A DNA stretch of 64,000 nt from NCBI GenBank assembly GCA_014529385.2, contig CM043952.1:157143057-157207056 (forward strand), given 5' to 3'. The stretch is from Adiantum capillus-veneris. Taxonomy: Eukaryota; Streptophyta; Polypodiopsida; Polypodiales; Pteridaceae. The notes below the pieces were generated by a model that saw nothing but the letters and a program-made list of their open reading frames with translations, was not told where the DNA came from and searched no databases. The position numbers were made by a program, and so were the translations under genes. Position 1 is the first letter of the stretch; every line of letters begins with the position of its first letter. Shown here piece after piece: positions 1 through 11,454 of the stretch.

Positions 1-2762
1 TAGTAGCCTGAGTGGTTTGGTCTCAAGATTCACCACTTTTATTAAAGAATATGTGGGTGCTAAGGTCCACCACTTGTCCAACCTATAAGGCTACATCTTA
101 AAGGTTATTCTTTCTTACCACTTGGAGTGACCATGATAGGTTTTACATGGGGGTTTGGTTCCAAGGTCACCACTTGTCCAAGCTAACTCTATTGAAACAT
201 AGAGAGAAACAAAGGTCCACCACTTGTCCAAGCTAGGGTCCATTGAAACATGGAGAGAAGGATGCTCCACCATTTGTCCAAGATAGGCTCCATTGAAACA
301 TGACGAGAAGCAAGCTGCACCATGTCTCCAAGATGCTACGCTCCATCGAAATACATTAAACCCACGATATTTCGTAGATGAGGGGTTTACATTCAAGGTC
401 CACCACTTGTCTAAGCTATTATTGCTACTAGCCTGAGTGGTTTGGTCTCAAGATTCACCACTTTTATTAAGAATATGTGGGTGTTAAGGGCCACCACTTG
501 TCCAACCTATAAGTCTACATCTTAAAGGTTATTCTTTCTTCCCACTTGGAGTGACCATGATAGGTTTTACATGGGGGTTTGGTTCCAAGTTCCACCACTT
601 GTCCAAGCTAACTCTATTGAAACATAGAGAGAAACAAAGGTTGACTACTTGTCCAAGCTAGGCTCCATTGAAACATCGAGAGAACGATGCTCCACCATTT
701 GTCGAAGCTAAGTCTATTGAAACATGGGGGGTTTACGTTCAAGGTCCACCACTTGTCCAAGCTATTATCGCTAGTAGCATGAGTAGTTTTATCTCAAGAT
801 TCACCATTTTTTCACTCTATGTCATTATCTTAAGAATATTTGGGTATTAAGGTCCACCACTTGTCCAACCTATAAGGCTATATCTTAAAGGTTATTCTTT
901 CTCACCACTTGGAGTGACCATGATAGGTTTTACATGGGGGTTTGGTTCCAAGGTCCACCACTTGTCCAAGCTAACTCTATTGAATCATAGAGATCAGCAA
1001 AGGTCCACCACTTGTCCAAGCTAGGGTCCATTGAAACATGGAGAGAAGGATGCTCCACTATTTGTCCAAGATAGACTCCATTGAAACATGAAGAGAAGCA
1101 AGCTGCAGCATGTCTCCAAGATGCTAGGGTTCATCGAAATACCTTAAACCCACGATATTTTGTACATGGGGGGTTTACATTCAAGTACCACCACTTGTCC
1201 AAGCTATTATCGCTAGTAGCATCAGTGGTTTTGTCTCAAGATTCACCACTTTTCCACTCTATGTCATTATATTAAGAATATGTGGGTGTTAAGGTCCACC
1301 ACTTGTCCAACCTTTAAGTCTATATCTTAAAGGTTATTCTCTCTTACCACTTGGAGTGACCATGATAGGTTTTACATGGGGATTTGGTTCCAAGGTCCAC
1401 CACTTGTCCAAGCTAACTCTATTGAAACAGAGAGAGAAACAAACGTCCACCACTTGTCCAAGCTAGGCTCCATTAAAACATGGAGAGAAGGATGGTCCAC
1501 CATTTGTCCAAGATAGGCTCCATTGAAACATGACGAGAAGCAAGCTGCACCATGTCTGCAAGATGCTAGGCTCCATTGAAAAACAGTAAACCCACGATAT
1601 GTCGTAGATGAGGGGTTTACATTCAAGGTCCAACACTTGTCCAAGCTATTATTGGTAGTAGCCTGAGTGGTTTGGTCTCAAGATTCACCACTTTTCCACT
1701 CTATGCCATTATATTAAGAATATCTGGGTGTTAAGGTCCACCACTTGTCCAACCTATAAGGATATATCATTAAGGTTATTCTTTCTCACCACTTGGAGTG
1801 ACCATGATAGGTTTTACATGGGGGTTTGGTTCCAAGGTCCACCACTTGTCCAAGCTAACTCTATTGAAACATAGAGAGAAACAAACGTCCACCACTTGTC
1901 CAACCTAGGCTCCATTGAAACATGGAGAGAACGATGCTCCACCATTTGTTGAAGCTAAGTCTATTGAAAGATGGGGGATTTACGTTCAAGGTCTACCAGT
2001 TGTCCAAGCTATTATCGCTAGTAGCATGAGTGGTTTTGTCTCAAGATTCACCACTTTTTCACTCTATGTCATTATATTAAGAATATTTGGGTGTTAAGGT
2101 CCACCACTTGTCCAACCTATAAGGCTATATCTTAAAGGTTATTCTTTCTCACCACTTGGAGTGACCATGATAGGTTTTACATGGGGGTTTGGTTCCAAGG
2201 TCCACCACTTGAATCATAGAGAGAAGCAAAGGTCCACCACTTGTCCAAGCTAGGCTCCATTGAAACATGGAGAGAAGGATGCTCCACCATTTGTCCAAGA
2301 TAGGCTCCATTGAAACATGAAGAGAAGCAAGTTGCACCATGTCTCCAAGATGCTAGGCTCCATCAAAATACCTTAAACCCACGATATTTCGTAGATGGGG
2401 GGAATACTTTCAAGGTCCACCACTTGTCCAAGCTATTATTGCTAGTAGCATGGTTTGGTCTCAAGATTCACCAGTTTTCCACTCTATGTAATTACATTAA
2501 GAATATCTTGGTGTTAAGGTCCACCACTTGTCCAACCTATAAGGCTATGTCTTAAATGATATTTTTTCTCACTACTTGGAATGTGCATGATATGTTTTAC
2601 ATGGGGTTTTGCTCCAAGGTCCACCACTTGTCCAAGCTAGATCTATTACATATATATTATACATACAATATTCAACTAGATTCCCTACCTATCATGTCCA
2701 GTAGCATGGATGCTGTAGCTTTAAGGTCCACCACTTGTCCAACCTATACTCTCTTATGTAAG
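1..2762. repeat. Satellite array A, 430/350-bp units with a nested short box
   Basis: Complex tandem array running off the left edge. Successive units can be phased on the motif TAGTAGCCTGAGTGGTTTGG (or close variants), which begins near 1, 424, 770, 1210, 1650, 2010 and 2440. The spacings are about 425, 346, 440, 440, 360 and 430, so long and short units alternate irregularly. Inside each unit the box GGTCCACCACTTGTCCAA recurs several times, every 50-90 bp, followed by AGCTA or CCTATAAGG. Another constant part is CACTTGGAGTGACCATGATA. Open frames in the array only restate the repeat and are not counted as genes. The function is unknown; a heterochromatic satellite is the default reading. Confidence 0.93.
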
Positions 2763-2774
2763 GGAGATCTCGCT

Positions 2775-3010
2775 ATAAATTCAAAACCTTCCTGCCTAAA
2801 TTTAAAATTCAAAATCTGATTGCCTAAATTTAAAATATCCCTCCCAAATTTTAAATATCCTGCCTAAATTTAAAGTATCCCACCCAAATTTTAAAATTCA
2901 AACTTTTTTATAAAAATTTAAATTTCACCACTTAAATTTAAAATATTCCACGCGAAATTGATTTTAAATTCAAGTTTACCACAAAAAGATATCATTATAC
3001 CACCTAAATT
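2775..3010. repeat. AT-rich minisatellite, about 20-bp unit
   Basis: Diverged tandem copies of a unit close to CCTAAATTTAAAATATCC, best seen at 2785-2905 with spacing near 20 bp, then fading into AT-rich sequence that keeps AAATTCAAA words. It adjoins the right end of satellite array A. Confidence 0.75.
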
Positions 3011-3154
3011 CAAATATGCAAACCTCAAATCATTATATTGTACATAAATTCAAACAAATTCAAATTAACAAGCCTAAACTGATATTAGTTTGCATAGATA
3101 TGAATTTATCACACCTAAATTATGTCACCATGTTAGAGAGAGTCATGGTTAGAG

Positions 3155-3265
3155 AATTTGAACAAGGTCCACCACTTGTCCAACCTAGATACCAAGAAGG
3201 ATTGAGTGTACAAGGTATTGTTTGGAGGTCCTTATAGTCCACTGGTCTCAAGGTCCACCACTTAT
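3155..3265. repeat. Orphan copies of the satellite box
   Basis: Two isolated copies of the CCACCACTT box (near 3166 and 3252) lie between satellite arrays A and B, outside any tandem array. They suggest that the region between the arrays once belonged to them, or that the box disperses independently. Confidence 0.7.
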
Positions 3266-3680
3266 GGTAAGGGTCACCAAAAAGTGTATATATTCATCCA
3301 AAGAAATACACGTATTTTTGGTCTACATGTCCTAGTTTCAACCATTTATGCCCATTAGGTGTATCACTAAACAACACTACTATTTTTGAGAAACAGAAGT
3401 TACAATCATATCTACAAATGGATTAGAGGAAAATCAGCTCAGCATACATCCAGAACTCGCTACAAGAATCGACTTTAACAGATTACGCAAGTAAGTCTTC
3501 CATTCAAGTTTACTAGTATTACAATGTGTTAGTTATTTGTGATATTTATGTATGTATATATACTATGTGTGCATATCGTAATTAAGTGTAATTGTGTATA
3601 TGCATTATGTATGAGTATTACAATGAAATAACACAAATATACATACATACACATAGATAACACAGACGCACACATACATG
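3266..3680. other. Stretch with no recognisable gene
   Basis: AT-rich sequence with TATGTATGTATATATA-like low complexity around 3545-3610. I see no coding region, element end or RNA gene here. Confidence 0.6.
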
Positions 3681-3682
3681 AG

Positions 3683-4165
3683 CATGTATTTTCAAGAGAG
3701 AGATAGCAAGATACAGAGATAGATAGAGAGCGAGAGAGAGAGAGAGAGAGAGAAATACCTGTTTTCTAGAGAGAGGAGAGAGAGAAAGATAACAGATTTC
3801 ACTGTGTTTATGTATGTGGAAGAGAGGAAGATGATGTATCCGAATATGTGAACGTATTTTCAAGAGAGAGACAACAAGATAACAGATTTCACTGTGGTTA
3901 TGTATGTGGAAGTGAGGAAGACGATGTGTGGGAATATGTGCATGTATTTTCAAGAGAGAGACAACAAGATAACAGATTTCATTGTGGTTCTGTATGTGGA
4001 AGAGAGGAAGACGATGTGTAGGAATATGTGTATGTGTGCGGGGATATTTTTAAACTACGTATCTCTCTCTTTTGACGAGAGAGTGTGTGTGCAAGAAGAG
4101 TTACAGAGAACCATCTTCTCTATATGGAGAAAGACAGAGAGTGAGAGAGAGAGAAATACCTGTTT
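3683..4165. repeat. GA-rich low complexity and 90-bp tandem repeat
   Basis: A (GA)n run at about 3727-3753 is followed by a 90-bp tandem unit; the anchor AACAGATTTC lies at 3791, 3881 and 3971, an exact 90-bp period. Each unit contains TTTTCAAGAGAGAGACAA and a GTATGTGGAAGAGAGGAAG segment. A second short GA run near 4138-4154 is followed by AAATACCTGTTTT, the same word that follows the first run. Open frames on both strands are repeat-encoded and composition-biased. Confidence 0.85.
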
Positions 4166-4179
4166 TTTCTCTATTCGTG

Positions 4180-4450
4180 AGGTGTGCAATGTCTCCTGAG
4201 AAGAAGCTATGCCCGATCCTGCCCTTCTGGAAAGCGTTGTGTACGCTGCTGTTTCTTTATCTTGTGCGCGAAATTTCAATCCTGTGCGCTCCACCTGTTT
4301 GTTGTGTACGATGCCGAGCTTGCTCCTCTACGTGCGCGTATACTCCAACTGTGTGCGATCCGTGTGCGCTTTTTGTGTGTTTACTGCTCGCCTGCTTTCT
4401 CTGTGTGCGTTGCTCGTGCGCTCTCTCTGTGCCTAATCTTGATAGGGTTT
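4180..4450. other. GTGCGC-rich patch
   Basis: GC-richer than its surroundings, with repeated GTGCGC/TGTGCG words. Three overlapping plus-strand open frames (4072-4455, 4184-4492, 4209-4436) exist, but they are cysteine/leucine-rich translations of the same low-complexity DNA. I do not support a gene. Confidence 0.45.
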
Positions 4451-4589
4451 GTTAGAATGCCACGTATGCTACAAGTCCATGTTTTATCATAGGATTAAAA
4501 AAAACAAAAGCAATATAAAACATTAACCAATTCACACAGCCAAAATTAAAGAAATCATGGTTGAAAATATGCAAAACATGCGTAACTCT

Positions 4590-4775
4590 ATACTATGCGC
4601 TGCCCCGGACCTCGCCTGGAACAATATCCCAAAATCAGCCTCCCAAGCCCCGCCATCGAGAGCGCTATATTCCACATCCCCATCAAGAGCGCTACCCCCA
4701 AACCTCACGTGGAAGCGCTGCCTTGTCACCCCATTGTGGCATTGCCCTAAGACCCCGCATCTGGAGTGCTAAATG
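4590..4775. repeat. Cluster of AGCGCT palindromes in a GC-rich patch
   Basis: The 6-bp palindrome AGCGCT occurs at 4661, 4688 and 4714, with degenerate relatives TGCGCT near 4596 and AGTGCT near 4765, each set in C-rich CCCC-containing sequence. It looks like a short diverged minisatellite with a unit near 26-30 bp at its centre, inside otherwise AT-rich DNA. Confidence 0.55.
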
Positions 4776-5340
4776 GGAACATTCTTCATTATGAAATTTT
4801 GAACATAAATTATATTTAGCATATATTTAAATATAATACAAATATTAACATATTAACTATACTACTAATTTACTATAGCAGTTCTAGATTATGTCCCATA
4901 CTATATTTAAGGTGCCAAAGGTTTGGCCTTATGGTCCTAGATTTAGCCAAGTGGTCAACACATATAGGACCAAGTGCACACTGTGCCACAAAACTTGGCC
5001 ACCACTTCACTTGCCAAAGTTTAGGCCACATGGTCAATCCTAAGTTTCCAATGTTCTTATTATGTCACCTTTTGCCTCGTGGAAAACCTAGGCTTGTTTT
5101 CACACACTCAGGCACTTCAAGCCATAATAAATTTTCATTACTCTTCAGCAACCCTTTTGTTCAAGTCTTTGAAAAAACGTTGCTTAAGGCCACCCTAAAC
5201 CATTTTCATTTAGGGGTGTTTAAAACTAGCTTTTTGGCAATTCGAGAAGAAAATGGTCAAAGTTTTATACTTAGTTTTAACCACTTGACCAATTCAAATA
5301 TTGGAAAGCAAGGTCTTGTAATACTTTTCTTTGGACATCA
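4776..5340. other. Stretch without a supported gene
   Basis: AT-rich at 4790-4880. A 150-codon plus-strand open frame (4931-5383) follows, but it runs into satellite B and contains decayed relatives of the box (for example GGCCACCACTTCACTTG). I read it as old satellite-derived sequence, not a gene. Confidence 0.5.
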
Positions 5341-7140
5341 CACATTAAAACTAGGTCCCTCACTTGTCCAAGCTATGCTCTAATACAAGAAAGGGCTTTT
5401 GGTTTCAAGATGCACCACTTTCCCAACCTTGATTCCATTAAAGAAGCTAGCTCTACTTAGACATTTAATAGCAAGGTCTTGTAGCAGTTCACATTGAACA
5501 TTTTCCATGGCAGCTAGGTCCACCACTTATCTAAGCTATGCTCTAATACAGTAAGGGGGTTTTGGTTTCAAGATCCACCACTTGTCCAAACTTGATTTGG
5601 GAAGCAAGGTCCTATAATAGTTTGCTTTGGACATTCACCATTACAACTAAGTCCACGACTTCTCCAAGCTATGTTCTAATACACTAAGGACGTTTTGGTT
5701 TGAAGGAGAACCACTTGTACGACTTTGTTTTTGGAAGTAAGGTCTTTACATAGTTCACCTTGGACCTTGGACATTGGATACTACAACTAAGCCCACCACT
5801 TGTCCAAGCTATCCTCTATATATAGCCAAAGGGTTTGGGTTTCAAGATTCACCACTTTTCCAACCTTTCTTCCATTAAAGAAAGGAGGGGCATTATAACT
5901 AGGTCCACCAATTGTCCAAGATATGCTCTGATATAGAAAGGGGATTTTGGTTTCAATAATCCACCACGTGTTCAACCTTGCAAGACTCAAGGGATACTTG
6001 GACATTGGAAAGCATAGTCCTATAGTAGTTGATAGGTGGCAGTGGGTATAACAACTAGGTCCAACCTATGCTCTGATATAGCAAAGAGGCTTTGGTTTCA
6101 AGGTCCACCACTTGTCCAACCTTGCTTCCATTAAAGAAATGAGGGGCTACGTAAACATTGGCAAGCAAGGTAGAAAGGTCCTAAGGTATTTCACCTTGGA
6201 TATTGGGCATTATAACTAGGTCCACCACTTGTCCAAGCTATGCTCTGATATAGAAAGGGGATTTTCGTTTCAAGGTCCACCACGTGTTCAACCTTGCAAG
6301 ACTCAAGGGATACTTGGACATTGGAAAGCATAGTCCTATAGTAGTTGATAGGTGGCAGTGGGTATTACAACTAGGTCCAACCTATGCTCTCATATAGCAA
6401 AGAGGCTTTAGTTTCAAGGTCCACCACTTGTCCAACCTTGCTTCCATTAAAGAAATGAGGGGCTACGTAAACATTGGCAAGCAAGGTAGCAAGGTCCTAA
6501 GGTGTTTCACCTTGGATATTGGGCATTATAACTAGGTCCACCACTTGTCCAAGCTATGGTCTGATATAGAAAGGGGATTTTCGTTTCAAGGTCCACCACG
6601 TGTTCAACCTTGAAAGACTCAAGGGATACTTGGACATTGGAAAGCATAGTCTATAGTAGTTGATAGGTGGCAGTGGGTATTACAACTAGGTCCAACCTAT
6701 GCTCTCATATAGCAAAGAGGCTTTGGTTTCAAGGTCCACCACTTGTCCAACCTTACTTCCATTAAAGAAATGAGGGGCTACGTAAACATTGGCAAGCAAG
6801 GTAGCAAGGTCCTAAGGTATTTCACCTTGGATATTGGGCATTATAACTAGGTCCACCACTTGTCCAAGCTATGCTCTGATATAGAAAGGGGATTTTTTTT
6901 CAAGGTCCACCACGTGTTCAACCTTGAAAGCCTCAAGGGATACTTGGACATTGGAAAGCATAGTCCTATAGTAGTTGATAGGTGGCAGTGGGTATTACAA
7001 CTAGGTCCACCACTTGTCCAACCTATGCTCTAATATAGCAAGGATGCTTTGGTTTCAAGATCCACCATTATTTCCAACCTTGCTTCCATTAATATAGCAA
7101 GGAGGATTTGGTCTCAAGGTTCACCACTTGTCCAACCTAT
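5341..7140. repeat. Satellite array B, about 315-bp unit sharing the array A box
   Basis: Tandem array whose best copies are phased on GGTCCACCACTTGTCCAA followed by GCTATG, near 5905, 6219, 6535 and 6848 (period about 315). Each unit has an alternative box CCACCACGTGTTCAACCTT, a GATAGGTGGCAGTGGGTAT block and a GAAATGAGGGGCTACGTAAA block. The left part (5341-5900) and right edge (7000-7140) are more diverged. Only the short box is clearly shared with array A; the rest of the unit differs. Confidence 0.93.
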
Positions 7141-7199
7141 GCAAACCTTTTCCATGTTGTAGCATGATTTTTTGTTTGAAGAGTATTTTTCTATAACTA

Positions 7200-10100
7200 T
7201 GGATTTAACAATGTAATCTTTTTCACTTACAGGATGGACTTTGAATCTGGGAGAAAGTACATATGATACTTGACAATGAAATTGTTGGTATTGGGCTGTG
7301 TGTGTAGAACAGATCCAGATTCCACTTGTGGTGGTACAAAGATAGGGCAAGGAAATGTCTCCATACTAGTGGAGGAATGCTTGAAGGATGTGGTCCTACC
7401 TTTTCCTACAATGGATACTTCATCTCTCCAAGGCTCATTATGGAGTGCTGTTCGATGGTCAAAGCTTCTTTTGCAATCTTTTGTATTAAATGGGAACTTA
7501 ATTGATCCACAGGAAAGCTACAATGGTGATGAAGAACATGATCATTCTGATCCTCTAGTTACAGATGCAATACCTATGACAAGCCCAGAATTTGAAGCAA
7601 TGATTCGAGAGTCTTGGAGAAATCAGAGGGTCCTTTTAAAAGATGACACAATGATGCAAACCATGAATGAAGGGACATCTTATATGTATTTCCACATGAT
7701 TATGTCAACTTTCAGGAACTTGGTCCTGATTGTGTGGGTGTGGGTATTGAAAGAGAAAATGCAAGCATTGATGATGTGGTTGAAGTGGGTAGCATCACTT
7801 TGCTAAAGTGGCCCATCAAGCAGACAACAATGTTGAATGGGAGCCCATTACAACGATTTGTTCCTGTTGATGGCATGCATGCTACATATGAGGATGTATC
7901 CAACGATGACAATGTTGGAAAAAAACTTGATGGGAGTAATGTTGTCCAGTTGTCAAGGAAGAGAGATACACTTTCATGAACAGGACTCAAAAATCAAAAG
8001 CAGCACAGCTTCGACTTTTTACCTTTCAAACAAATCAATTCAAAGGGTATCATGCATTGATTGTTGTGCACAAAAATGTTGCCAGTTTGCAGATCGTGAT
8101 ATGGTGACAAGGTTACGACAACAGTTTTGGGGAGAGTCAAAAATCACGCACTAATTATGTTTATGATGTTCTTTCTATATGTTATCAGAAAGATGAGAAG
8201 TCACGATACCAATTCAGGCTAAATGGCTCTATTGTTTGTTGTAGAGCATGGTATGAGCACATGGAATACCAAAGACATCATTTTATCGATACAAGGAGAA
8301 CTTTGAAAATGGGTGTGGCGCCAATATGTACATGGGAACACATGTACATTGAGAAGGGGACTTCAACATACTAGTTTAGCAAGAGCACTACTAAATGAGT
8401 TTGTGGAAAACAACTCTGAGAAGATGCCACATAGAAGTAGAACACTGCTAGATGGCTCAAGAGAGACTCAATTGGTGATTCCATCAACATACAAACAAGT
8501 GGATATTTTATGTGAAATCAACACGACACTTGACCAAATGGGCTATGAGAAGAAGCTATCCCAATCTTCTTTTGGTAGAATTTGGAACAAAGAGTACCCA
8601 CATGTCACTTTAACAAAGACGAGTGAGTTCTCTAAGTGCAATATTTGTAGCTCAATCAAGGCAAGGTTAGAAAGCTAAACCTTCTCTTGAAGAGAGAGCT
8701 CTTCTCTTGAGGGAGAGAGAAGTTCACATGGCACAACAAAAGAGTTGCAGAAGCCTATATTATGCATGGCGCACGTATTCAGAAACTCACCACAAAAATA
8801 TGTATGCATAATCCATGATAAGATGGATCAAAAGAAGACTGCCATTCCTAGATACGCATTGTTCCCAAGGGTGTGGATTCAGGATATAATCTGCAGGTGG
8901 CATTGATTGGCATGATCACTCATGGACATGACTGGAGAAGGTCATTTCGGACACTTTGTCTTGAATGGTTTGTGGCCAGCTGATCCAAATCTTACAATTG
9001 GCTCAATTGCTAATTGTTTACATAACCTAGAGAGGATAGATAAGCATCCTCTTGGTGATCTAGTAACAAATGGACTTCCAAGGAGCAATATTTCACTACT
9101 ACATGCTTTGAACTCAAGGGATGCTTTGGACTACCATAACTTGAGTGATGGAAAAGAGCCCATTGTGCAGTCGTCAGAAATTGCAGAAGAGGAATTGGGG
9201 GTCAACATTTCGCAGATTGCCAGAGAACTTGTTGCTACAATTGGATAATTGTGCAGGGGGAAAACAAAAATCGATACTTATTTGCCTATTTGTCAATGCG
9301 TTTGTTGCAAGGGGTGTTTTCAAAACCATCCAGCTGGGATTTTTAATGGTTGGGCATACACATGAGGACATAGACGCCATGTTTAGTAGGTTTTCAGAGA
9401 AGCTGAGAGTTACACAAACCTATACTTTGCCACATTTGATGGATACATTACGAAACAGCTCATCTTCATCTCCAGCTCCATTTTTTCTCACAAAGATCCC
9501 GATTTCAAGCAATATTGTGATGGCTATCTTTGTGATGGACAAGACATACTTGTTGGACATTCCAAACGCTTCAGTTCAGGTTCTTTATGCAGGATGAGAC
9601 ACCAATGATGCAATATAAGGCACATGTAGGTGTATCAAGTTGGAGTGAAGTATTCGCCTTTGGAAAACACAGAAGGCAAGCCAATGTTACCACATGGAAG
9701 TCCACCTCTAGTACAAATGGCGGAGTATGTCAAGGCCCACGAAGAAGTCATTTTGGGGCTAAAGAACTATATAAAATTTTGGAAAAATTTAGGGAATGGT
9801 TCAAGTATTCCGCGATATTATAGACCCGTGATAGTATTGGAGTAAGGTAATTGAAGAGATTGGAAAAGCAATCATATCAGAGGGAGTCTTGTATGAAATG
9901 TTTTGGCCAAAAAACTCAAGAATATTCTCACCTACAAAGCACTACAATGAATTTGCAACAAGGAGCAGAAAGATTCCTAGGCCTTGAAGAGTTGAACGAT
10001 CATTTTTGTGGGCCTCAACGAGATAGGCCAAGGAAAGAGTTTGACCCTATGTCTGATGTGCCACCAAGGTGACTTTCTTATGCTTGTTCCGAGTGACACA

Positions 10101-10360
10101 GAAATCTATCCAGTGTGGCTTGCAATGGCTTTATCTGACATTGATAATGAGCCTACATCACCAAAAACTACAGAAAACTCTTGATTCAATATTGGGCACC
10201 TTGGCGGGAAAAGTGGGATGACAGATACTCAAGCTTACAGCAATTGTTGGAAGGGTTTATTGGGCTGTCAACTATAAGGACCCACAAGTTGTGTGGAAAC
10301 TGTAGATGCAATTGTTTGGTCCTGGAGACCCACACAACTAAGGACCATTTTCTAGAATAA
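7200..10360 (+). pseudogene. Broken DUF7869-like (transposase-like) gene
   Basis: Decayed protein-coding region spread over several frames. The clearest part (about 9205-9420) has LQLDN, then VARGVFKTIQLGF, then VGHTHEDIDAMFSRFSEKL, the signature I know from the DUF7869 family (name from memory). Upstream come a GRIWNKEYPHV...FSKCNIC segment (about 8570-8655), a D-x-MDQKKTAIPR segment (about 8815-8850) and LNGLWPADPNLT (about 8965-9000), in the family order. A C-terminal segment near 10070-10130 reads LMLVPSDTEIYPVWLA. An acidic triad (KMDQ, LDN, HTHED) would fit an RNase H-like nuclease; that is inference. The exon may open after TTTTTCACTTACAG at 7219-7232, a good acceptor site. Frame changes near 7700-7735, 8920 and 9200 and stops in the 8680-8900 stretch mark it as a pseudogene, unless some gaps are introns. 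No terminal inverted repeats were seen. Confidence 0.75.
7219..7233 (+). promoter_or_regulatory. Probable 3' splice acceptor of the DUF7869-like gene
   Basis: TTTTTCACTTACAG followed by GATGGACTTT gives a pyrimidine tract and AG immediately before coding-like sequence, with a possible branch region ATTTAAC about 15 bp upstream. No matching donor was identified, because the sequence to the left is satellite B. Confidence 0.45.
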
Positions 10361-10385
10361 AGATTCCAGAAATGCATGCTCCCCT

Positions 10386-10399
10386 CCCCCCCCCCCCCC
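10386..10399. repeat. C14 homopolymer
   Basis: Fourteen C in a row (with CCCCT just before), unusual in this AT-rich setting. It lies just beyond the DUF7869-like pseudogene. Confidence 0.9.
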
Positions 10400-10439
10400 A
10401 AGAAGGCCTCACTCGTGCACATCAACCACACTTGGATCA

Positions 10440-11450
10440 AAGTTCAGATATGGTATCAAATGTGGAGGCTTCTATTGTGACTATACTAGTCAGTTTGTAA
10501 ACAAAATCTTTTTTGTATCTTCCTTTGTTTTATGTAATTTATAGTTATTATTCAAATCCATGTGTTGTACATCCTCTTGACTTTTGGTGTTTATCAACAC
10601 CACAATCCTATGAGATTTTCACTTTATTTACTAACCACACACCTCAATTTTTCCCACTTTAAGTGGAAAATTCCCAAATTACATGAATTTAGTCAATTTG
10701 GAGATTCCCATAATGTGAGATTTTTACCAAAATACCTAATATGGTCTTAGACTTGAATCATAATCAAAACTTTAGCGCTGCCGTTTACTGTGTGTGAGAG
10801 AGAAAGAGAGTGAGCGTGAGCTTTATCCTCTAGCTACGCCCGGCTCGCTCAACACATTGGAGATCCAACTTCGCCATTGTTGTAGGCTCAAGGAGAGCTA
10901 CGCGACAACGCCAAGCATTCCACGCGAGACGAAGCGCACACGTCGACGCATCTATGAGCTATTTGTGGCCGTAAGTGTATCAAACGATGTCTATTTCCTG
11001 CGTGCTAGTATTCTATAGAATCGTGGCGACATAAGCTACGCATAGGTACTCATAAATTTCAGTTTCGGGCACTTTCAAAATTCTGCTCTGTCATCCTACG
11101 CATTTTCCGCATATGGGTTTAGAGTGAGGGTTTTGAGTGTAGAAGCTTAGGGACAGGTGTATCCTAGTGAGGGGATGGTGTTCCTTAATTTTCGTACGAA
11201 TCTGGCATGATTAGGTGAGTTACCTTCCGCATGTGTGTATGTGGCTAGGTGGTGTAGTTGAGAGCAGTGAGGTTCTTGATTGTGGTTTAGTTGGCCTTCC
11301 AGAGTGTTGTATGTGTAGGATGGTCTCAGCCTGACAAGCTAAAGAGATTTCCTCCGTGTGCCTATCATGTCATATGTGTCCTTGATTGACATTATGTTGA
11401 TCTAGGTAGTGTTTGCATGCACTTCATGGGTGTGTGAGTCGCTCCCACAA
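10440..11450. other. Stretch without a recognised gene
   Basis: From 10440 to 10770 the sequence is AT-rich, with a weak TGGTATCAAA word at 10452 that faintly recalls a retroelement primer site. From 10775 to 11060 it is GC-richer with several ACG/CGC words (CTACGCCCGGCTCGCTC). This could be the outer part of the copia element that follows, but nothing proves it. Confidence 0.4.
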
Positions 11451-11454
11451 TAGA

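Noticed and set aside
115-2819. Open frames of 60-93 codons on both strands in satellite A
   Set aside because: They repeat the same peptide pattern (for example SLDKWWTFVSL) because the DNA is tandem repeat, and they occur on both strands with no family match.
3618-4492. Overlapping open frames of 75-127 codons
   Set aside because: Encoded by GA-rich and GTGCGC-rich low-complexity DNA, overlapping in several frames with biased composition.
4931-5383. 150-codon plus-strand open frame
   Set aside because: Contains decayed satellite boxes, runs into array B, and has no recognisable domain; chance opening in repeat-derived sequence is likelier.
1-7140. CRISPR-like look of short boxes separated by about 50-bp stretches
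   Set aside because: The stretches between boxes are themselves repeated from unit to unit, spacing varies, and the genome context is plant nuclear DNA.
10452-10470. TGGTATCAAATGTGG as a primer-binding site of the copia element
   Set aside because: Matches the usual site only in its first nine or ten bases, and no LTR border precedes it.
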